A stretch of 64,000 bases of DNA from Vitreoscilla stercoraria DSM 513 (lineage in GTDB: Bacteria > Pseudomonadota > Gammaproteobacteria > Burkholderiales > Neisseriaceae), in contig NZ_KB908023.1 in assembly GCF_000382305.1 (NCBI RefSeq), positions 1 through 64,000 on the forward strand, in the 5' to 3' direction. The position numbers and the translations under genes are program-made. Positions 1-10,150 of the stretch are shown piece by piece. The first letter of the stretch is position 1, and the number at the start of each line of letters is the position of its first letter. The notes under the pieces were generated by a model. It did no database searches, was not told the DNA's origin, and saw only the letters and a list, made by a program, of their open reading frames with translations.

Positions 1-157
1 GCAGTTTCTTGGGTGAATGTTGTTCCAGCAAAATCTGCAATTCGGTTTCAACCGCTTTGGCAATCAACTCCCTGGCTCCCTGACGCAGCAAATCGGTCAA
101 TGGGTCATTGAATGTTTGCTGTGGTTGTACGAATGCATTTGGGTTAAAATCAGTCAT
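1..157 (-). CDS. IS256-family transposase, N-terminal fragment (runs off window)
   Basis: Reading minus from an ATG at 157 gives an open frame of 52 residues that continues past base 1. It contains DPLTDLLRQGARELIAKAVE followed by an ETELQILLEQH-like helix. This resembles the N-terminal region of IS256/Mutator-type DDE transposases, which have a 'GAR-L---A-E-E---LL--H' pattern. An AAAGGAA ribosome site precedes the ATG. The catalytic DDE residues would lie outside the window. The family call rests on the N-terminus alone, so it is good but not certain. Confidence 0.75.
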   Translation of the reverse strand, partial: MTDFNPNAFVQPQQTFNDPLTDLLRQGARELIAKAVETELQILLEQHSPKKL

Positions 158-228
158 GGCGTATTCCTTTTGTTGGTTGAAATCTTGGCGGAAATCAATC
201 AACAGGATACGCCTTCTTCATTTGTACG
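1..228 (-). mobile_element. Partial IS256-family insertion sequence (one end)
   Basis: The left edge of the window holds the 5' end of an IS256-type transposase gene on minus, followed by about 70 bases of leader that run up to the stop codon of the ApeA-like gene. The defence gene ends exactly where the element begins, which suggests insertion into it. The terminal inverted repeat cannot be confirmed because the other end lies outside the window, so the right boundary (about 228-260) is approximate. Confidence 0.6.
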
Positions 229-969
229 TCATACACCAGAAATGACTATAGCTCCATGGTTTTTAGCTACGCCTTGATGAACGATCGGTACTTGAGCCGT
301 AATGTTTTCAATCATTAATGGTTGATTCATGACCAAACTCAAAAAATCTACCATACGATGGCAAACAACTTTCAAATCTTGTAATGGTCTTGCCGTTTCA
401 CTGTAGACATTCAAACGTACACTTTGTACGATTCTCGCCTCAAAATGATTAATAAAAGCTGGACAATAAAAAACCATTTCTAATACCAAACCATCACCCA
501 ACTCAAAGCGTTTAGTAGGCAATTTTTTATATGAAATAATGATTTCTTCATTATCCGACTGATTTGCTAATTGTCCTCTATCGAATCCTGATAATTCTAC
601 CCAATCATCCAAATTCTCTACCATAAAACGCATACTTTGAATGTGGATTGCCTCATCTTCATCAAATGACAAGCCACTTACAACCATTTGAGATGAAATC
701 CAAATCGTATGAATACCTTTCATATTAATACTGGATTTAAATTGAGAACATTCGTCTAAAGTCACATAACCTTCATTAGCTACATGACCAATAATACGAA
801 TGCTGTTATTTGTGGTTTTAAACGATTGCAATGCATCAGGTAAATCAACAGTTAGTTCAAGTTCAATCACCCCACCATCAGAAATGGTTAAAATTCCCGG
901 ATATTTATTTTGCTCATCAGCGACTTTCCAAAAAAAGCCTTTCATCACTTTCTGCTCTCTAATACGCAT
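229..969 (-). CDS. ApeA N-terminal-domain protein, truncated anti-phage gene
   Basis: This 246-residue protein matches the pattern of ApeA N-terminal domain 1. An early GFFWKVADEQNKYPGILT segment corresponds to the family's 'FW-P--P---PG-L' start. It is followed by an IELEL strand, a GHV---GYVTL segment, FMVENLDDWVELSGF (about 120-135) and an ISYK segment. The end, around LQDLKVVCHRMVDFLSLV, matches the region just before the HEPN domain. ApeA proteins carry a C-terminal HEPN RNase domain used in abortive infection. That domain is absent here because the frame stops at the edge of an IS256-type element. The start at 969 has weak ribosome-site support (GGGAGAA). The product is probably non-functional unless the HEPN part is expressed separately beyond the IS. 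Confidence 0.72.
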   Translation of the reverse strand: MRIREQKVMKGFFWKVADEQNKYPGILTISDGGVIELELTVDLPDALQSFKTTNNSIRIIGHVANEGYVTLDECSQFKSSINMKGIHTIWISSQMVVSGLSFDEDEAIHIQSMRFMVENLDDWVELSGFDRGQLANQSDNEEIIISYKKLPTKRFELGDGLVLEMVFYCPAFINHFEARIVQSVRLNVYSETARPLQDLKVVCHRMVDFLSLVMNQPLMIENITAQVPIVHQGVAKNHGAIVISGV

Positions 970-1027
970 ATTTCTCCCTTGTTTTATCCAATATAGTTAT
1001 TATTTTTTATAGTTGGAATATTAATAT

Positions 1028-1060
1028 AAAAAAGCGTCCTGTAAACCTTACAGGACGCTT
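1028..1060 (-). terminator. Terminator of alaS built from an inverted DUS-like pair
   Basis: AAGCGTCCTGTAA (1032-1044) and its exact reverse complement (1048-1060) flank a 3-base loop. On minus the hairpin is followed by six T. It lies 27 bases after the alaS stop. The stem is made of two copies of the window-wide repeat word, as in Neisseria, where paired DUS serve as terminators. Confidence 0.85.
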
Positions 1061-1086
1061 CATCTTACCTAAAACAATCAAATGAT

Positions 1087-3714
1087 TTAAGCAACTTTGC
1101 TTTGAACCCAAGCCACAACGCCTGCCAATGCAGCAGGCAAAGCCGCCACATTAGAGCCGCCCGCTTGTGCCAAATCAGGGCGACCGCCGCCTTTACCGCC
1201 AACTTGCTCAGCAACGGTTTTCACCAAGTCGCCCGCTTTAACGGTTTTGCTCAAGGCTTTGGATACGCCTGCGCACAAGCTGATTTTGTCGTCGACAACG
1301 GAAGCGAGCAACACGACAATGTCGTCGCCTTTACCAGTCAAATCGGTGGTGATGTCACGAATGGCAGCAGCATCCACGCCGTCCATTTGTTTCACAATCA
1401 CACGCGCATTACCAACCGCTTGTGCTTCATTCAACAAAGCAGCGCCTGCGTGAGCTGCCAATTTGCTGTTAGCGTCAGCCAAGGCTTTTTCCAATTGTTT
1501 GGTGTGCGCTTGGTTGGCGTGAACTTTGGCGATGATGTCGTCAGCGGTTTGTGCTTTGACTTCGGCCACCACGTTTTTCACCAATTGTTCTTGTTCTTGC
1601 GCCCAAGCCAAAGCGTTCAAACCTGTCACCGCTTCGACGCGGCGCACGCCTGCAGCAATGCCTTGCTCCATCACAATTTTGAACAAGCCAATGTCGCCTG
1701 TGCGTGACACATGCGTGCCGCCACACAATTCGGTAGAAAACTCGCCCATTTGCAATACACGCACTTCGTCGCCGTATTTCTCGCCAAACAAAGCCATCGC
1801 GCCCGCTTCAATCGCATCATCAAACGACATGTGCGCCGCTTTCACTTCCACGTTCGCCAAAATCGCTTGGTTCACCATCGCTTCCACTTGCGCGATTTCT
1901 TCGGCAGTGATGGCTTGTTGGTGTGAAATGTCAAAACGGGTGCGCTCAGCTGTTACCAACGAGCCTTTTTGCTCAACGTGTGTGCCCAAAACTTCACGCA
2001 ACGCCGCGTGCATCAAATGCGTCGCTGAATGGTTACGCATGTTGGCGTTGCGAATGTCGCTGTCGATGGTTGCAGTCACGCTTTCGCCCACTTTAATCGA
2101 GCCTGCCGCCACTTTACCGTATTGACCAAACACCGCAGCTTTGATTTTTTGCGTATCCGACACTTCAAAGCGTCCTGAAACCGCTGCAATCACGCCTGTG
2201 TCACCAATTTGACCACCGCTTTCAGCATAGAAAGGCGTATTGTCCAACACCACAATGCCTTCTTCGCCTTCGTTCAATTCGTCCACAGACTCGTTGTCAC
2301 GGAACAAAGCCAAGATGGTCGCTTGGGTTTCACGCTCGGTATAGCCTTCAAATTGGCTGTCTGCACCTTCGTAATCCAATTGTACGTTGGCTTTGAATGA
2401 TTTGGCTGAACGAGCACGATTGCGCTGCGCTTCCATTTCACGGTTAAAGCCTTCTTCGTCCAATTCGATTTCACGCTCGCGACAAATATCAGCAGTCAAA
2501 TCGTATGGAAAACCGTAAGTGTCGTAGAGTTTGAAAATCACTTCGCCTGCCAATACTTTTTGGTCACCTGCCAAAGCTTGTTCCAACAAGCCCATGCCAG
2601 TTTCCAAAGTTTGTGCAAAGCGGGTTTCTTCCAAACGCAATTGTTCGGTAATCAAAGCTTGGCGTTCGCGCAATTCAGGGTAAGCATCGCCCATGATATT
2701 CGCCAAATCTGCCACCAATTTGTGGAAAAATGGTTTGCTTTGACCCAATTTGTAACCATGACGCACAGCGCGGCGAATGATGCGGCGCAACACATAACCA
2801 CGACCTTCATTTGACGGCAACACGCCATCGGCAATCAAGAATGAACACGCGCGAATGTGATCGGCAATCACTTTCAAGCTTGGTGTATCTTGGTTGTAAG
2901 GCACGCCTGTTTCACGAGCAGCGGCCTGTAACAAATCCACAAACAAGTCGATTTCGTAATTGGCATGTACGTGTTGCAATACGGCAGTGATGCGCTCCAA
3001 ACCCATGCCTGTGTCTACAGATGGTTTTGGCAATGGGTGCATGGTGCCGCTTTCATCGCGGTTGAACTGCATGAACACGTTGTTCCAAATTTCAATGAAA
3101 CGGTCGCCATCTTCTTCAGGACTTCCCGGAGGGCCTCCCCAAATGTCTGCGCCATGATCATAGAAAATTTCAGAGCAAGGACCACAAGGACCTGTGTCAC
3201 CCATCGTCCAGAAATTGTCTGAGGCGTATTTTTCGCCTTTGTTGTCACCAATGCGGATGATTTTTTCCGCAGGCAAACCAATGTCGTTCAACCAAATATT
3301 GTAGGCTTCGTCGTCTTCTGCATACACCGTTGCCAACAATTTGTCTTTAGGCAGATTCAAGTATTCAGGTGAAGTCAAAAATTCCCATGCAAATTTAATC
3401 GCATCGTGTTTGAAATAATCACCAAAACTGAAGTTACCCATCATTTCAAAGAAAGTATGGTGACGTGCGGTATAGCCCACGTTTTCCAAGTCATTGTGTT
3501 TACCACCTGCACGCACACATTTTTGAGCTGTCGTGGCGCGGGTATAAGGGCGTTTGTCAAAGCCCAAAAACACATCTTTGAACTGGTTCATACCAGCGTT
3601 GGTGAACAATAAAGTCGCGTCGTTGTGTGGCACAAGCGAGCTAGAAGGGACAATTGCATGTCCTTTGCTCTCGAAAAACGAGAGAAATTTTTGGCGTATT
3701 TCGGCTGTTTTCAT
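1087..3714 (-). CDS. alaS: Alanyl-tRNA synthetase
   Basis: An 875-residue cytoplasmic class II synthetase that charges tRNA-Ala, of the usual bacterial length. The N-terminal catalytic core shows [11 protein letters not shown] (about 35-45), [18 protein letters not shown] and [17 protein letters not shown]. The editing domain carries the zinc ligands HSATH (about 560) and CGGTH (about 663). The glycine-rich C-terminal segment [15 protein letters not shown] is diagnostic. The start [14 protein letters not shown] is the conserved family start. A single repeat-word variant (GCGTCCTGAAA) lies inside the gene near 2170. It stands alone, with the cyo operon upstream and its own terminator downstream. 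Confidence 0.98.
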   Translation of the reverse strand: MKTAEIRQKFLSFFESKGHAIVPSSSLVPHNDATLLFTNAGMNQFKDVFLGFDKRPYTRATTAQKCVRAGGKHNDLENVGYTARHHTFFEMMGNFSFGDYFKHDAIKFAWEFLTSPEYLNLPKDKLLATVYAEDDEAYNIWLNDIGLPAEKIIRIGDNKGEKYASDNFWTMGDTGPCGPCSEIFYDHGADIWGGPPGSPEEDGDRFIEIWNNVFMQFNRDESGTMHPLPKPSVDTGMGLERITAVLQHVHANYEIDLFVDLLQAAARETGVPYNQDTPSLKVIADHIRACSFLIADGVLPSNEGRGYVLRRIIRRAVRHGYKLGQSKPFFHKLVADLANIMGDAYPELRERQALITEQLRLEETRFAQTLETGMGLLEQALAGDQKVLAGEVIFKLYDTYGFPYDLTADICREREIELDEEGFNREMEAQRNRARSAKSFKANVQLDYEGADSQFEGYTERETQATILALFRDNESVDELNEGEEGIVVLDNTPFYAESGGQIGDTGVIAAVSGRFEVSDTQKIKAAVFGQYGKVAAGSIKVGESVTATIDSDIRNANMRNHSATHLMHAALREVLGTHVEQKGSLVTAERTRFDISHQQAITAEEIAQVEAMVNQAILANVEVKAAHMSFDDAIEAGAMALFGEKYGDEVRVLQMGEFSTELCGGTHVSRTGDIGLFKIVMEQGIAAGVRRVEAVTGLNALAWAQEQEQLVKNVVAEVKAQTADDIIAKVHANQAHTKQLEKALADANSKLAAHAGAALLNEAQAVGNARVIVKQMDGVDAAAIRDITTDLTGKGDDIVVLLASVVDDKISLCAGVSKALSKTVKAGDLVKTVAEQVGGKGGGRPDLAQAGGSNVAALPAALAGVVAWVQSKVA

Positions 3715-3856
3715 GCTGAATTCTTATGTTTATGAAAGTTAATCGACACTCATCGCCATCAGGCGAAACGCTTTCAATACTATCATATCTGTGCTTAAGA
3801 TTAAGCAATGATTTAAGATTTTCTCTATCGGCAAAATAAAGCGTTTTCAAACGCAC

Positions 3857-3894
3857 AAAAAATTACAGGACGCTTGATTTTAAGCGTCCTGTAA
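3857..3894 (-). terminator. Terminator of the cyo operon from an inverted DUS-like pair
   Basis: TTACAGGACGCTT (3863-3875) and AAGCGTCCTGTAA (3882-3894) form a 13-base stem with a 6-base loop. It sits 6 bases after the cyoE stop, and six A on plus (T on minus) follow the hairpin. The two words point opposite to the pair after alaS, so both relative orientations occur in the window. Confidence 0.85.
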
Positions 3895-3900
3895 ATGCAT

Positions 3901-4791
3901 TCAAAAATAAATATGCGGCAGCAAATGTTTCACCGTGGTATCAATGACGATACCTAAGCTGAACATCATCATGACTTTGATGGAATAAAAGAAAAACTTT
4001 CTTGCCCATTGATCGTTGTCCTCTGCATCAAAACCTTGCCAACCAATGTATCCCCAACGCAAGCCATAATAGCCAAAAATAGCTAAAAAGACCCAACCTA
4101 CTGTGCCATAAGCATACAAAGCCACACCACTTGCCATGTACAAAGCCCAATAAGCAATCATGGCTTTTTTGGTATGCCACACGCCTTTAACCAATGGCAA
4201 CAAGGGAATTTGTGCGTTGGCATAATCTTGTTGGCGGAAAACCGCAATGGCATAAGAATGTGGAATTTGCCAAAAAGCAAACAGCATGAAAATGAAGAAA
4301 GCGTCGATGTTGAAGACACCACTGATGCTGCAATAACCCATCACAGGCGGACATGCCCCTGAGAAACTGCCCAAAGTGGTTTGATGAATGGAGCGGCGTT
4401 TCAAAAGCATGGTGTAAATCAATACATACACCACAAATCCAAAAATACCGACCAATAAAGTCACGACATTCATGGCTGCCAAAATGCCCATGGCAGCAAA
4501 AAACAATGCCAAAGCAATGCCCATCACCTGCCATTTGGGTACAGATTCTTGCACCAACAAGCGGTTTTGGGTTCGCGACATCAATCCATCAATGTCACGT
4601 TCATAATAATTGTTGAACACACATGCTGAGCCTACCAAACAGAAGGTGGCCAACATCACCCAAAGCAATGTTGGCCAATCTTTCCAACTTGGTTCAGCCA
4701 GTAAGAAGCCACCCAACACAGGAATCATGTTACCAAACACGATTCCTGGTTTGATTAAGCCCCAATAGCGCTTAAACGTCGTTGTTTGCAC
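3901..4791 (-). CDS. cyoE: Protoheme IX farnesyltransferase (heme O synthase)
   Basis: A 296-residue polytopic membrane enzyme of the UbiA prenyltransferase superfamily. It farnesylates heme B to make heme O for the bo3 oxidase. The allylic-diphosphate binding region NNYYERDIDGLMSRTQNR (about 61-78) with its D-x3-D type motif is clear. A second polar loop FRQQDYANAQIPLLPLVKG follows. Hydrophobic segments alternate as expected. It is the last gene of the cyoABCDE operon, 5 bases after cyoD, and is followed directly by a terminator. Confidence 0.96.
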   Translation of the reverse strand: MQTTTFKRYWGLIKPGIVFGNMIPVLGGFLLAEPSWKDWPTLLWVMLATFCLVGSACVFNNYYERDIDGLMSRTQNRLLVQESVPKWQVMGIALALFFAAMGILAAMNVVTLLVGIFGFVVYVLIYTMLLKRRSIHQTTLGSFSGACPPVMGYCSISGVFNIDAFFIFMLFAFWQIPHSYAIAVFRQQDYANAQIPLLPLVKGVWHTKKAMIAYWALYMASGVALYAYGTVGWVFLAIFGYYGLRWGYIGWQGFDAEDNDQWARKFFFYSIKVMMMFSLGIVIDTTVKHLLPHIYF

Positions 4792-4796
4792 AGCTC

Positions 4797-5108
4797 TTAC
4801 ATCATGAAAGAATGCAATTCAGACAAAATCCAAACCGAGCCAACGAACAAAATGGCGATGGTCAAGAAAGTGTACCAAAAAGAGGCAATGTGCCATCTTT
4901 GAGCGTCTTCTCGTTTCATGTGTAAGAAGAACACCAACTGCACCCAAACCTGAGCAAACATGGTAATCACCAAAGTCGCTACGGTAATGCCTTTAGGCAT
5001 GCCACCCATCACCATACCGAATGGAATCACGGTCAAGATGATAGAGATGATAAAGCCCACAACATATTGTTTGACTGAGCCGGCATCATGATTGTTATGT
5101 GAACTCAT
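4797..5108 (-). CDS. cyoD: Cytochrome bo3 quinol oxidase subunit IV
   Basis: A 103-residue inner-membrane protein with three transmembrane segments, matching the small accessory subunit of the bo3 oxidase. The segment KQYVVGFIISIILTVIPFG followed by VQLVFFLHM is typical of the COX4/CyoD family. The start ATG overlaps the cyoC stop by 4 bases, which indicates translational coupling. It is thought to assist assembly of copper and heme centres in subunit I and has no redox centre of its own. Confidence 0.95.
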   Translation of the reverse strand: MSSHNNHDAGSVKQYVVGFIISIILTVIPFGMVMGGMPKGITVATLVITMFAQVWVQLVFFLHMKREDAQRWHIASFWYTFLTIAILFVGSVWILSELHSFMM

Positions 5109-5737
5109 TGAATGGCTCCCAATAAGTAAACTTCAGTGTAAACACACACCCAAACGATGTCCAAAAAGTGCCAGAAAATACTCAACATCATCAAACGACG
5201 GTTCACCGCTGGATTATCCAAGCCAAACTTGCCCACTTGTACAATCAACACCGCCAACCAAATCAAACCTGAAGTCACGTGCAAGCCGTGAGTACCTACC
5301 AAGCTGAAATATGAAGTCAAGAAAGCACTGCTTTGTGGCGTATGACCAGCATGAATCAAATGAGAGAACTCATACACTTCCATGCCGATGAAGATGGCAC
5401 CCAAAACAAAGGTTGCAATCAACCAAAATTGCAATTTCGCCACATTCTTTTGTGCTTGGGCAAAATGCGCCATGCCAAAAGTAAAGCTACTGGCTAACAA
5501 TACGATGGTTTCAACAAACACAAAACCCAAAGTATCTTTGAAAATTTCGTATTCAGTCGCACCACCGGCTGAATGTTCACGCAACACTTGAAAGCCAATG
5601 AACAAGGTACAGAACAAAATCAAGTCGGTCATGATGTAAATCCAAAAGCCCAAAGAGGCATTGGCATTTACCACCGCATCATGATCGTGATGGTCATCGT
5701 GGTGATGAGCATCATTTACATTAGTAGTTGTTGTCAT
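5105..5737 (-). CDS. cyoC: Cytochrome bo3 quinol oxidase subunit III
   Basis: A 210-residue five-helix inner-membrane subunit of the heme-copper oxidase complex. The N-terminus is His/Asp rich (DAHHHDDHHDHD, residues 9-20), a feature often seen in CyoC. The helices include GFWIYIMTDLILFCTLFIGF and the C-terminal FWHFLDIVWVCVYTEVYLLG, which match subunit III. It lies 2 bases after cyoB and overlaps cyoD, within the cyo operon. Confidence 0.95.
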   Translation of the reverse strand: MTTTTNVNDAHHHDDHHDHDAVVNANASLGFWIYIMTDLILFCTLFIGFQVLREHSAGGATEYEIFKDTLGFVFVETIVLLASSFTFGMAHFAQAQKNVAKLQFWLIATFVLGAIFIGMEVYEFSHLIHAGHTPQSSAFLTSYFSLVGTHGLHVTSGLIWLAVLIVQVGKFGLDNPAVNRRLMMLSIFWHFLDIVWVCVYTEVYLLGAIQ

Positions 5738-5739
5738 AA

Positions 5740-7740
5740 TTAACCTCGAGATTCTTGGTATTCACGAACACGTTTTAACTGTGCTTCTTCTGTCTTTTTA
5801 ACAGTGTCCACATCAACATAGTAGTCGTGTTTGGTGTTGAATGAAGAGATGATGAAAGCGCCGATGGTCGCAATCAAACTCACTGCTACCAACCACCAGA
5901 TATGCCATACAAACGCGAAACCAAATACAGTCAACAAGCCAGCCATCACCACACCAACAGTACGGTTTTTCGGCATGTGGATTTCTTCGTATTTCACATT
6001 GCTTGGATACGCTTTACCGTGTTCTTTGTCATACCAGAATTGATCAATGTCGTTGATTTCTGGCAATTTAGCAAAGTTGTAGAATGGAGGCGGTGAAGAA
6101 GTTGCCCAATCCAAAGTACGACCTCCCCATGGATCACCAGTCACATCAGCATTGCTCTTATCGGTCAAGTACACTTTGATAGACCACAAGATGTTCAACA
6201 CAGTCAAACCAATACCGATGGCAATCACAACAGCACCAACAAACGCAATGTGTAAGTAAATCGCCCATTCAGGATGATCTAAGCCGATTGTATTCATACG
6301 GCGAGTCATACCCATGAAGCCCAAGATGTACAACGGAACGAATGCCAACCAGAAGCCCCAGAACCAACACCAGAAAGAAGCGCGGCCCAAACGGTCATTC
6401 AACTTGAAGCCAAACATTTTTGGCCACCAGAACGTCAAACCAGCCATCAAACCAAATACCACACCACCGATAATGGTGTTATGGAAGTGAGCTACTAAGA
6501 ACAAAGAGTTGTGTACTACAAAGTCAGCAGGCGGAATAGACAACAATACGCCCGTCATACCACCAACAGTAAATGTTACCAAGAAACCCACTGCCCACAA
6601 CATTGGCACTTCAAAGCGAATTTTGCCTTTGTACATGGTGAAGATCCAGTTAAAGATTTTCACACCAGTAGGAATGGCAATGACCATGGTCATGATACCA
6701 AAGAATGCATTCACGCTAGGACCTGCGCCCATGGTGAAGAAGTGATGCACCCATACAATCATCGACAATACTGCAATCGCGCCAGAAGCATAAACCATGC
6801 CTCTGTAACCGAACAAACGCTTGCCTGAGAAAGTAGATACCACTTCAGAGAAAATACCAAATGCTGGCAATACCAAGATGTAAACCTCAGGATGACCCCA
6901 AGTCCAAATCAAGTTCACATACAACATTGGGCTACCACCCAAGTCATTAGTGAAGAAATGGAAGTCCATCACACGGTCCACAGTCAACATAGCCAAAGTC
7001 GCAGTCAACACAGGGAAAGTTGCCAAAATCATCATGGCAGCCACCAAAGTGGTCCAAGTGAAGATAGGCATTTGCATCAAAGACATGCTAGGTGTACGCA
7101 TGCGCAAGATGGTTACAACCATGTTCACACCAGTCAACAAGGTACCCAAACCTGACAATTGCAATGCCCAGATATAGTAATCCACACCCACGCCAGGACT
7201 GTAATCAATACCTGACAATGGTGGATAAGCCAACCAACCTACAGCTGCAAACTCACCGATGACCAAAGATGCCATCACCAAAATGACGCCAGACACGAAT
7301 AGCCAAAAACTGAAATTGTTCAGCAATGGGTAAGCTACGTCACGTGCACCAATTTGCAAAGGTACCACCACGTTCATCAAACCCACAACCAAGCCCATCG
7401 CCACGAAGAAAATCATGATGACGCCATGGGCAGTAAAGATTTGGTCGTAATGTTCAGGTGTTAAATAGCCTGGTCCACCGCTGGCAGCCATAGACAATTG
7501 CAAACGCATCATAAATGCATCGGCAAAACCACGCACCAACATCACCAAAGAAACGATGATGTACATGATGCCCAAACGTTTGTGGTCAACCGATGTGAAC
7601 CACTCGCTCCACAAATAGCCCCACTTTTTAAAGTAAGTCAGAGCTCCTACTACGGCGATACCGCCCAGTGCCATCGCGATCATCGTCACAATGACGATAG
7701 GATCTCCGGGGATGGCACTCCAATCGAGTTTACCTAACAT
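5740..7740 (-). CDS. cyoB: Cytochrome bo3 quinol oxidase subunit I
   Basis: The 666-residue catalytic subunit of the proton-pumping ubiquinol oxidase, about the length of the E. coli protein. Ubiquinol-site residues are visible as R70 and D74 in LVRGFADAF, and H97 and Q100 in PEHYDQ. H105 in FTAHG is a low-spin heme ligand. HPEVY (about 283) gives the CuB His and the cross-linked Tyr, followed by HH near 332. The H-F-H pair in [11 protein letters not shown] ligates the two hemes. It is the second gene of the operon, 3 bases after cyoA. Confidence 0.98.
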   Translation of the reverse strand: MLGKLDWSAIPGDPIVIVTMIAMALGGIAVVGALTYFKKWGYLWSEWFTSVDHKRLGIMYIIVSLVMLVRGFADAFMMRLQLSMAASGGPGYLTPEHYDQIFTAHGVIMIFFVAMGLVVGLMNVVVPLQIGARDVAYPLLNNFSFWLFVSGVILVMASLVIGEFAAVGWLAYPPLSGIDYSPGVGVDYYIWALQLSGLGTLLTGVNMVVTILRMRTPSMSLMQMPIFTWTTLVAAMMILATFPVLTATLAMLTVDRVMDFHFFTNDLGGSPMLYVNLIWTWGHPEVYILVLPAFGIFSEVVSTFSGKRLFGYRGMVYASGAIAVLSMIVWVHHFFTMGAGPSVNAFFGIMTMVIAIPTGVKIFNWIFTMYKGKIRFEVPMLWAVGFLVTFTVGGMTGVLLSIPPADFVVHNSLFLVAHFHNTIIGGVVFGLMAGLTFWWPKMFGFKLNDRLGRASFWCWFWGFWLAFVPLYILGFMGMTRRMNTIGLDHPEWAIYLHIAFVGAVVIAIGIGLTVLNILWSIKVYLTDKSNADVTGDPWGGRTLDWATSSPPPFYNFAKLPEINDIDQFWYDKEHGKAYPSNVKYEEIHMPKNRTVGVVMAGLLTVFGFAFVWHIWWLVAVSLIATIGAFIISSFNTKHDYYVDVDTVKKTEEAQLKRVREYQESRG

Positions 7741-7743
7741 AGA

Positions 7744-8721
7744 TTAATTTCCTCCTGCAGCAGATGCAGCAACTGGCGCACTGGTGGCAACCGGCTCACT
7801 GCTACTGTTAACAGATTGACTCAAATGTTTTGAACGCATGTATTGGTCAACAATGTTTTGGAACAGATTGTTTTCCACAGTACCGAAGTATTGCACTGGC
7901 TCTGGTTTAGGAGACTCAGTACGTTTTACATGTGGCACACCAACAGTGGTTTGACGCACAGGTTCTTGCAAAGACTTGAATTTTTGCATAGTCAAAGTGT
8001 TTTGAGACGCTTTAACTTGTTTAATCCAATTCTCATATTCAGCACCACTTACAGCATGGGCTTTGAATTTCATTTTAGAGAAACCGTGACCACTGTAGTT
8101 AGCTGATGTGCCTTCATAGACACCTTGCTCATTCGCGATCAAATGCAATTGGGTTTTCATACCCGCCATTGCATACACTTGACCACCCAATTGAGGGATG
8201 AAGAATGAGTTCATTGAAAAATCAGATGTGATGACAAAATTCACAGGCTGATTATCAGGGAAATAGATTTCATTTACGGTTGCAATGTTTTCATTTGGAT
8301 ATACAAATACCCATTGATAAGGCGCTGCAATCGCTTGAATCTGAATGTGCTCTTTATCAGAATCCAATGGACGGTATGGATCCAATTTGTGAGTGGCACG
8401 CCATGAAATGACTGCCATAATCAAAATAATGATACACGGTACAGCCCAAACCCACATTTCAATCTTGTGAGAATAGTCCCAATTTGGTGCGTACTCTTTT
8501 TCTACTGCCTTGTTGTTATGGCGATACTTCCATGCAAACCACAATGACATCGCGATGGCGGGAATCACCACCAACAACATCATCACAATTTGGATGTAGA
8601 TCAAATTACGCTGTTCGATACCAACCTGTCCTTTGGAATCGATCAGCACATACCCCTCACCACAACCAGCAAGCAATGCCGCCAACGTGATAAAAGATAA
8701 GACCTGAATCATCTGCTTCAT
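7744..8721 (-). CDS. cyoA: Cytochrome bo3 quinol oxidase subunit II (lipoprotein)
   Basis: A 325-residue inner-membrane subunit with a lipoprotein signal ending in LLAG-C20. Two transmembrane helices and a periplasmic cupredoxin-like domain follow, with SDFSMNSFFIPQLGGQVYAM (about 165-185). The CuA cysteines of cytochrome c oxidases are absent, as expected for a quinol oxidase. The C-terminus has a low-complexity Ser/Ala/Val tail. It is the first gene of cyoABCDE, with GAGGT upstream of the ATG. Confidence 0.97.
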   Translation of the reverse strand: MKQMIQVLSFITLAALLAGCGEGYVLIDSKGQVGIEQRNLIYIQIVMMLLVVIPAIAMSLWFAWKYRHNNKAVEKEYAPNWDYSHKIEMWVWAVPCIIILIMAVISWRATHKLDPYRPLDSDKEHIQIQAIAAPYQWVFVYPNENIATVNEIYFPDNQPVNFVITSDFSMNSFFIPQLGGQVYAMAGMKTQLHLIANEQGVYEGTSANYSGHGFSKMKFKAHAVSGAEYENWIKQVKASQNTLTMQKFKSLQEPVRQTTVGVPHVKRTESPKPEPVQYFGTVENNLFQNIVDQYMRSKHLSQSVNSSSEPVATSAPVAASAAGGN

Positions 8722-9204
8722 GAGCGTGACCTCAAATAATCTTTGATTTTTACAAAAGCACTAAAACCTCACCATGTCCACTTACTGAAATTTACCGTTT
8801 TTACGACAATAAACCCAAATAAATCAACATCATGAGGTCAAATGCAGCCAAGTTATTAACTTATAACTCCGTAATTCTATCAGGAAGTTAACGAAATTTC
8901 ATGGTTTAAACCCATAAGCAGTTGCTCAATTTGACTCTAATTTGATTTTGGTTAAGTAAAAAACGGAACTATTTTACTTAAGGCACTTATATCAATCGCA
9001 ATAAAATCAACCACACCATGCTGATAAAAAATGGCTATACACCCTGTTTACAAAAACTAACACCCTGAATATTTAAATGTAAATTATTTTTCGAGCCTTA
9101 ACTTTAACGATATCAGCCCATGCCATCAAAAATCTGTGGCTAAATGCCGCTTCATAATTCTTCAATGTTACAATACCCTTTGTTTTTTTGACGAAATACC
9201 CACA
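8722..9204. other. Divergent intergenic region between cyoA and rlmJ
   Basis: About 480 AT-rich bases without a convincing gene. It must carry the cyo operon promoter (minus) and the rlmJ promoter (plus). A 10-base inverted repeat, TTAAGTAAAA (8952-8961) and TTTTACTTAA (8972-8981), sits in the middle and could be a regulator site. I looked for FNR/ArcA-like sites and found none good enough to name. Confidence 0.5.
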
Positions 9205-10050
9205 ATGCTCAGTTACCGCCACGCCTTTCACGCCGGCAATCATGCCGACATGCTCAAACACTTGGTTTTGTATTTGGTGATGCAATATTACAATCGCAAA
9301 GACAAAGCTTATACCTATGTCGATACCCATTCTGGCGCAGGCTTGTATGATTTACAGGACGCTTATGCGCAAAAAATTGGTGAATACAAACAAGGCTGGG
9401 CTTTGCTGCAACAAGCTCAAAACCTCCCTCCCCTCTTGGGTGATTTTGTGAGTCATGTCAATTCGATTTTAGAAAGTGACCAGCATTATTGCGGTTCACC
9501 TTGGCTCGCAGCTTCGATGCTGCGCGAACACGACAAAGCCAAGCTGTATGAATTGCATCCCAGTGATTTTGATATTTTGCGCCACAATATCGGCACTTTG
9601 CATCGTGGTCGTCAAATCCAATTGAGCAAAGACAATGGTTATCAAGGTTTGATTGCCACCATGCCACCAGCGAGCCGTCGTGGCGTGGTGCTGATTGACC
9701 CACCGTATGAAACCGCACAAGACTATCGTGATGTCATCAGCACTTTACAGGACGCTCAAAAACGCTTTGCCACAGGTACGTATTTATTGTGGTATCCCTT
9801 ACTCAGTCGTGAAGCCAGCCAAAAATTGGTTAAACAATTGCCTGCCTTAAGCCCAAACAATTATTTGCAAGCACATTTGTCTGTGCATGCGCCACGTGCG
9901 GATGGTTTTGGCATGTTTGGCAGCGGTATGTTTGTCATCAACCCGCCATTTATGTTGGTCGAACAATTACAGGACGCTTTGCCTGTATTGACCCAAATTT
10001 TGGCACAAGACAACAGCGCCAACTTCACGCTGGAACACAAAATTGCCTAA
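9205..10050 (+). CDS. rlmJ: 23S rRNA (adenine(2030)-N6)-methyltransferase
   Basis: A 281-residue SAM-dependent methyltransferase of the RlmJ family, acting on naked 23S rRNA. The start was moved to the ATG at 9205 because the family begins with MLSYRHAFHAGNHADMLKH. The frame is open 23 codons further upstream without family similarity. THSGAGLYDL is the SAM-binding region and DPPYE begins at D164, the same position as in the E. coli enzyme. Three copies of the repeat word lie inside the gene, encoding L/F-Q-D-A peptides. Confidence 0.93.
   Translation: MLSYRHAFHAGNHADMLKHLVLYLVMQYYNRKDKAYTYVDTHSGAGLYDLQDAYAQKIGEYKQGWALLQQAQNLPPLLGDFVSHVNSILESDQHYCGSPWLAASMLREHDKAKLYELHPSDFDILRHNIGTLHRGRQIQLSKDNGYQGLIATMPPASRRGVVLIDPPYETAQDYRDVISTLQDAQKRFATGTYLLWYPLLSREASQKLVKQLPALSPNNYLQAHLSVHAPRADGFGMFGSGMFVINPPFMLVEQLQDALPVLTQILAQDNSANFTLEHKIA
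9351..9979. repeat. Three DUS-like words inside rlmJ
   Basis: TTTACAGGACGCT occurs at 9351-9364 and 9744-9756, and TTACAGGACGCTT at 9967-9979. All three are in the same orientation and the same reading frame, each encoding L-Q-D-A. Unpaired copies inside genes are typical for uptake sequences in Neisseriaceae. Confidence 0.8.
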
Positions 10051-10150
10051 GACAAATAGATTAAAAACATGGGCGATATGACGCAGCTGTACTAAAATAG
10101 CGCCCTGTAATATCGTTTCTTCAGATTCAGCAAACAAGGACAGAACCACC

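Noticed and set aside
1102..2125. Long plus-strand frames across alaS
   Set aside because: They are shadows of a gene with full AlaRS motifs; no ribosome sites and no recognisable family.
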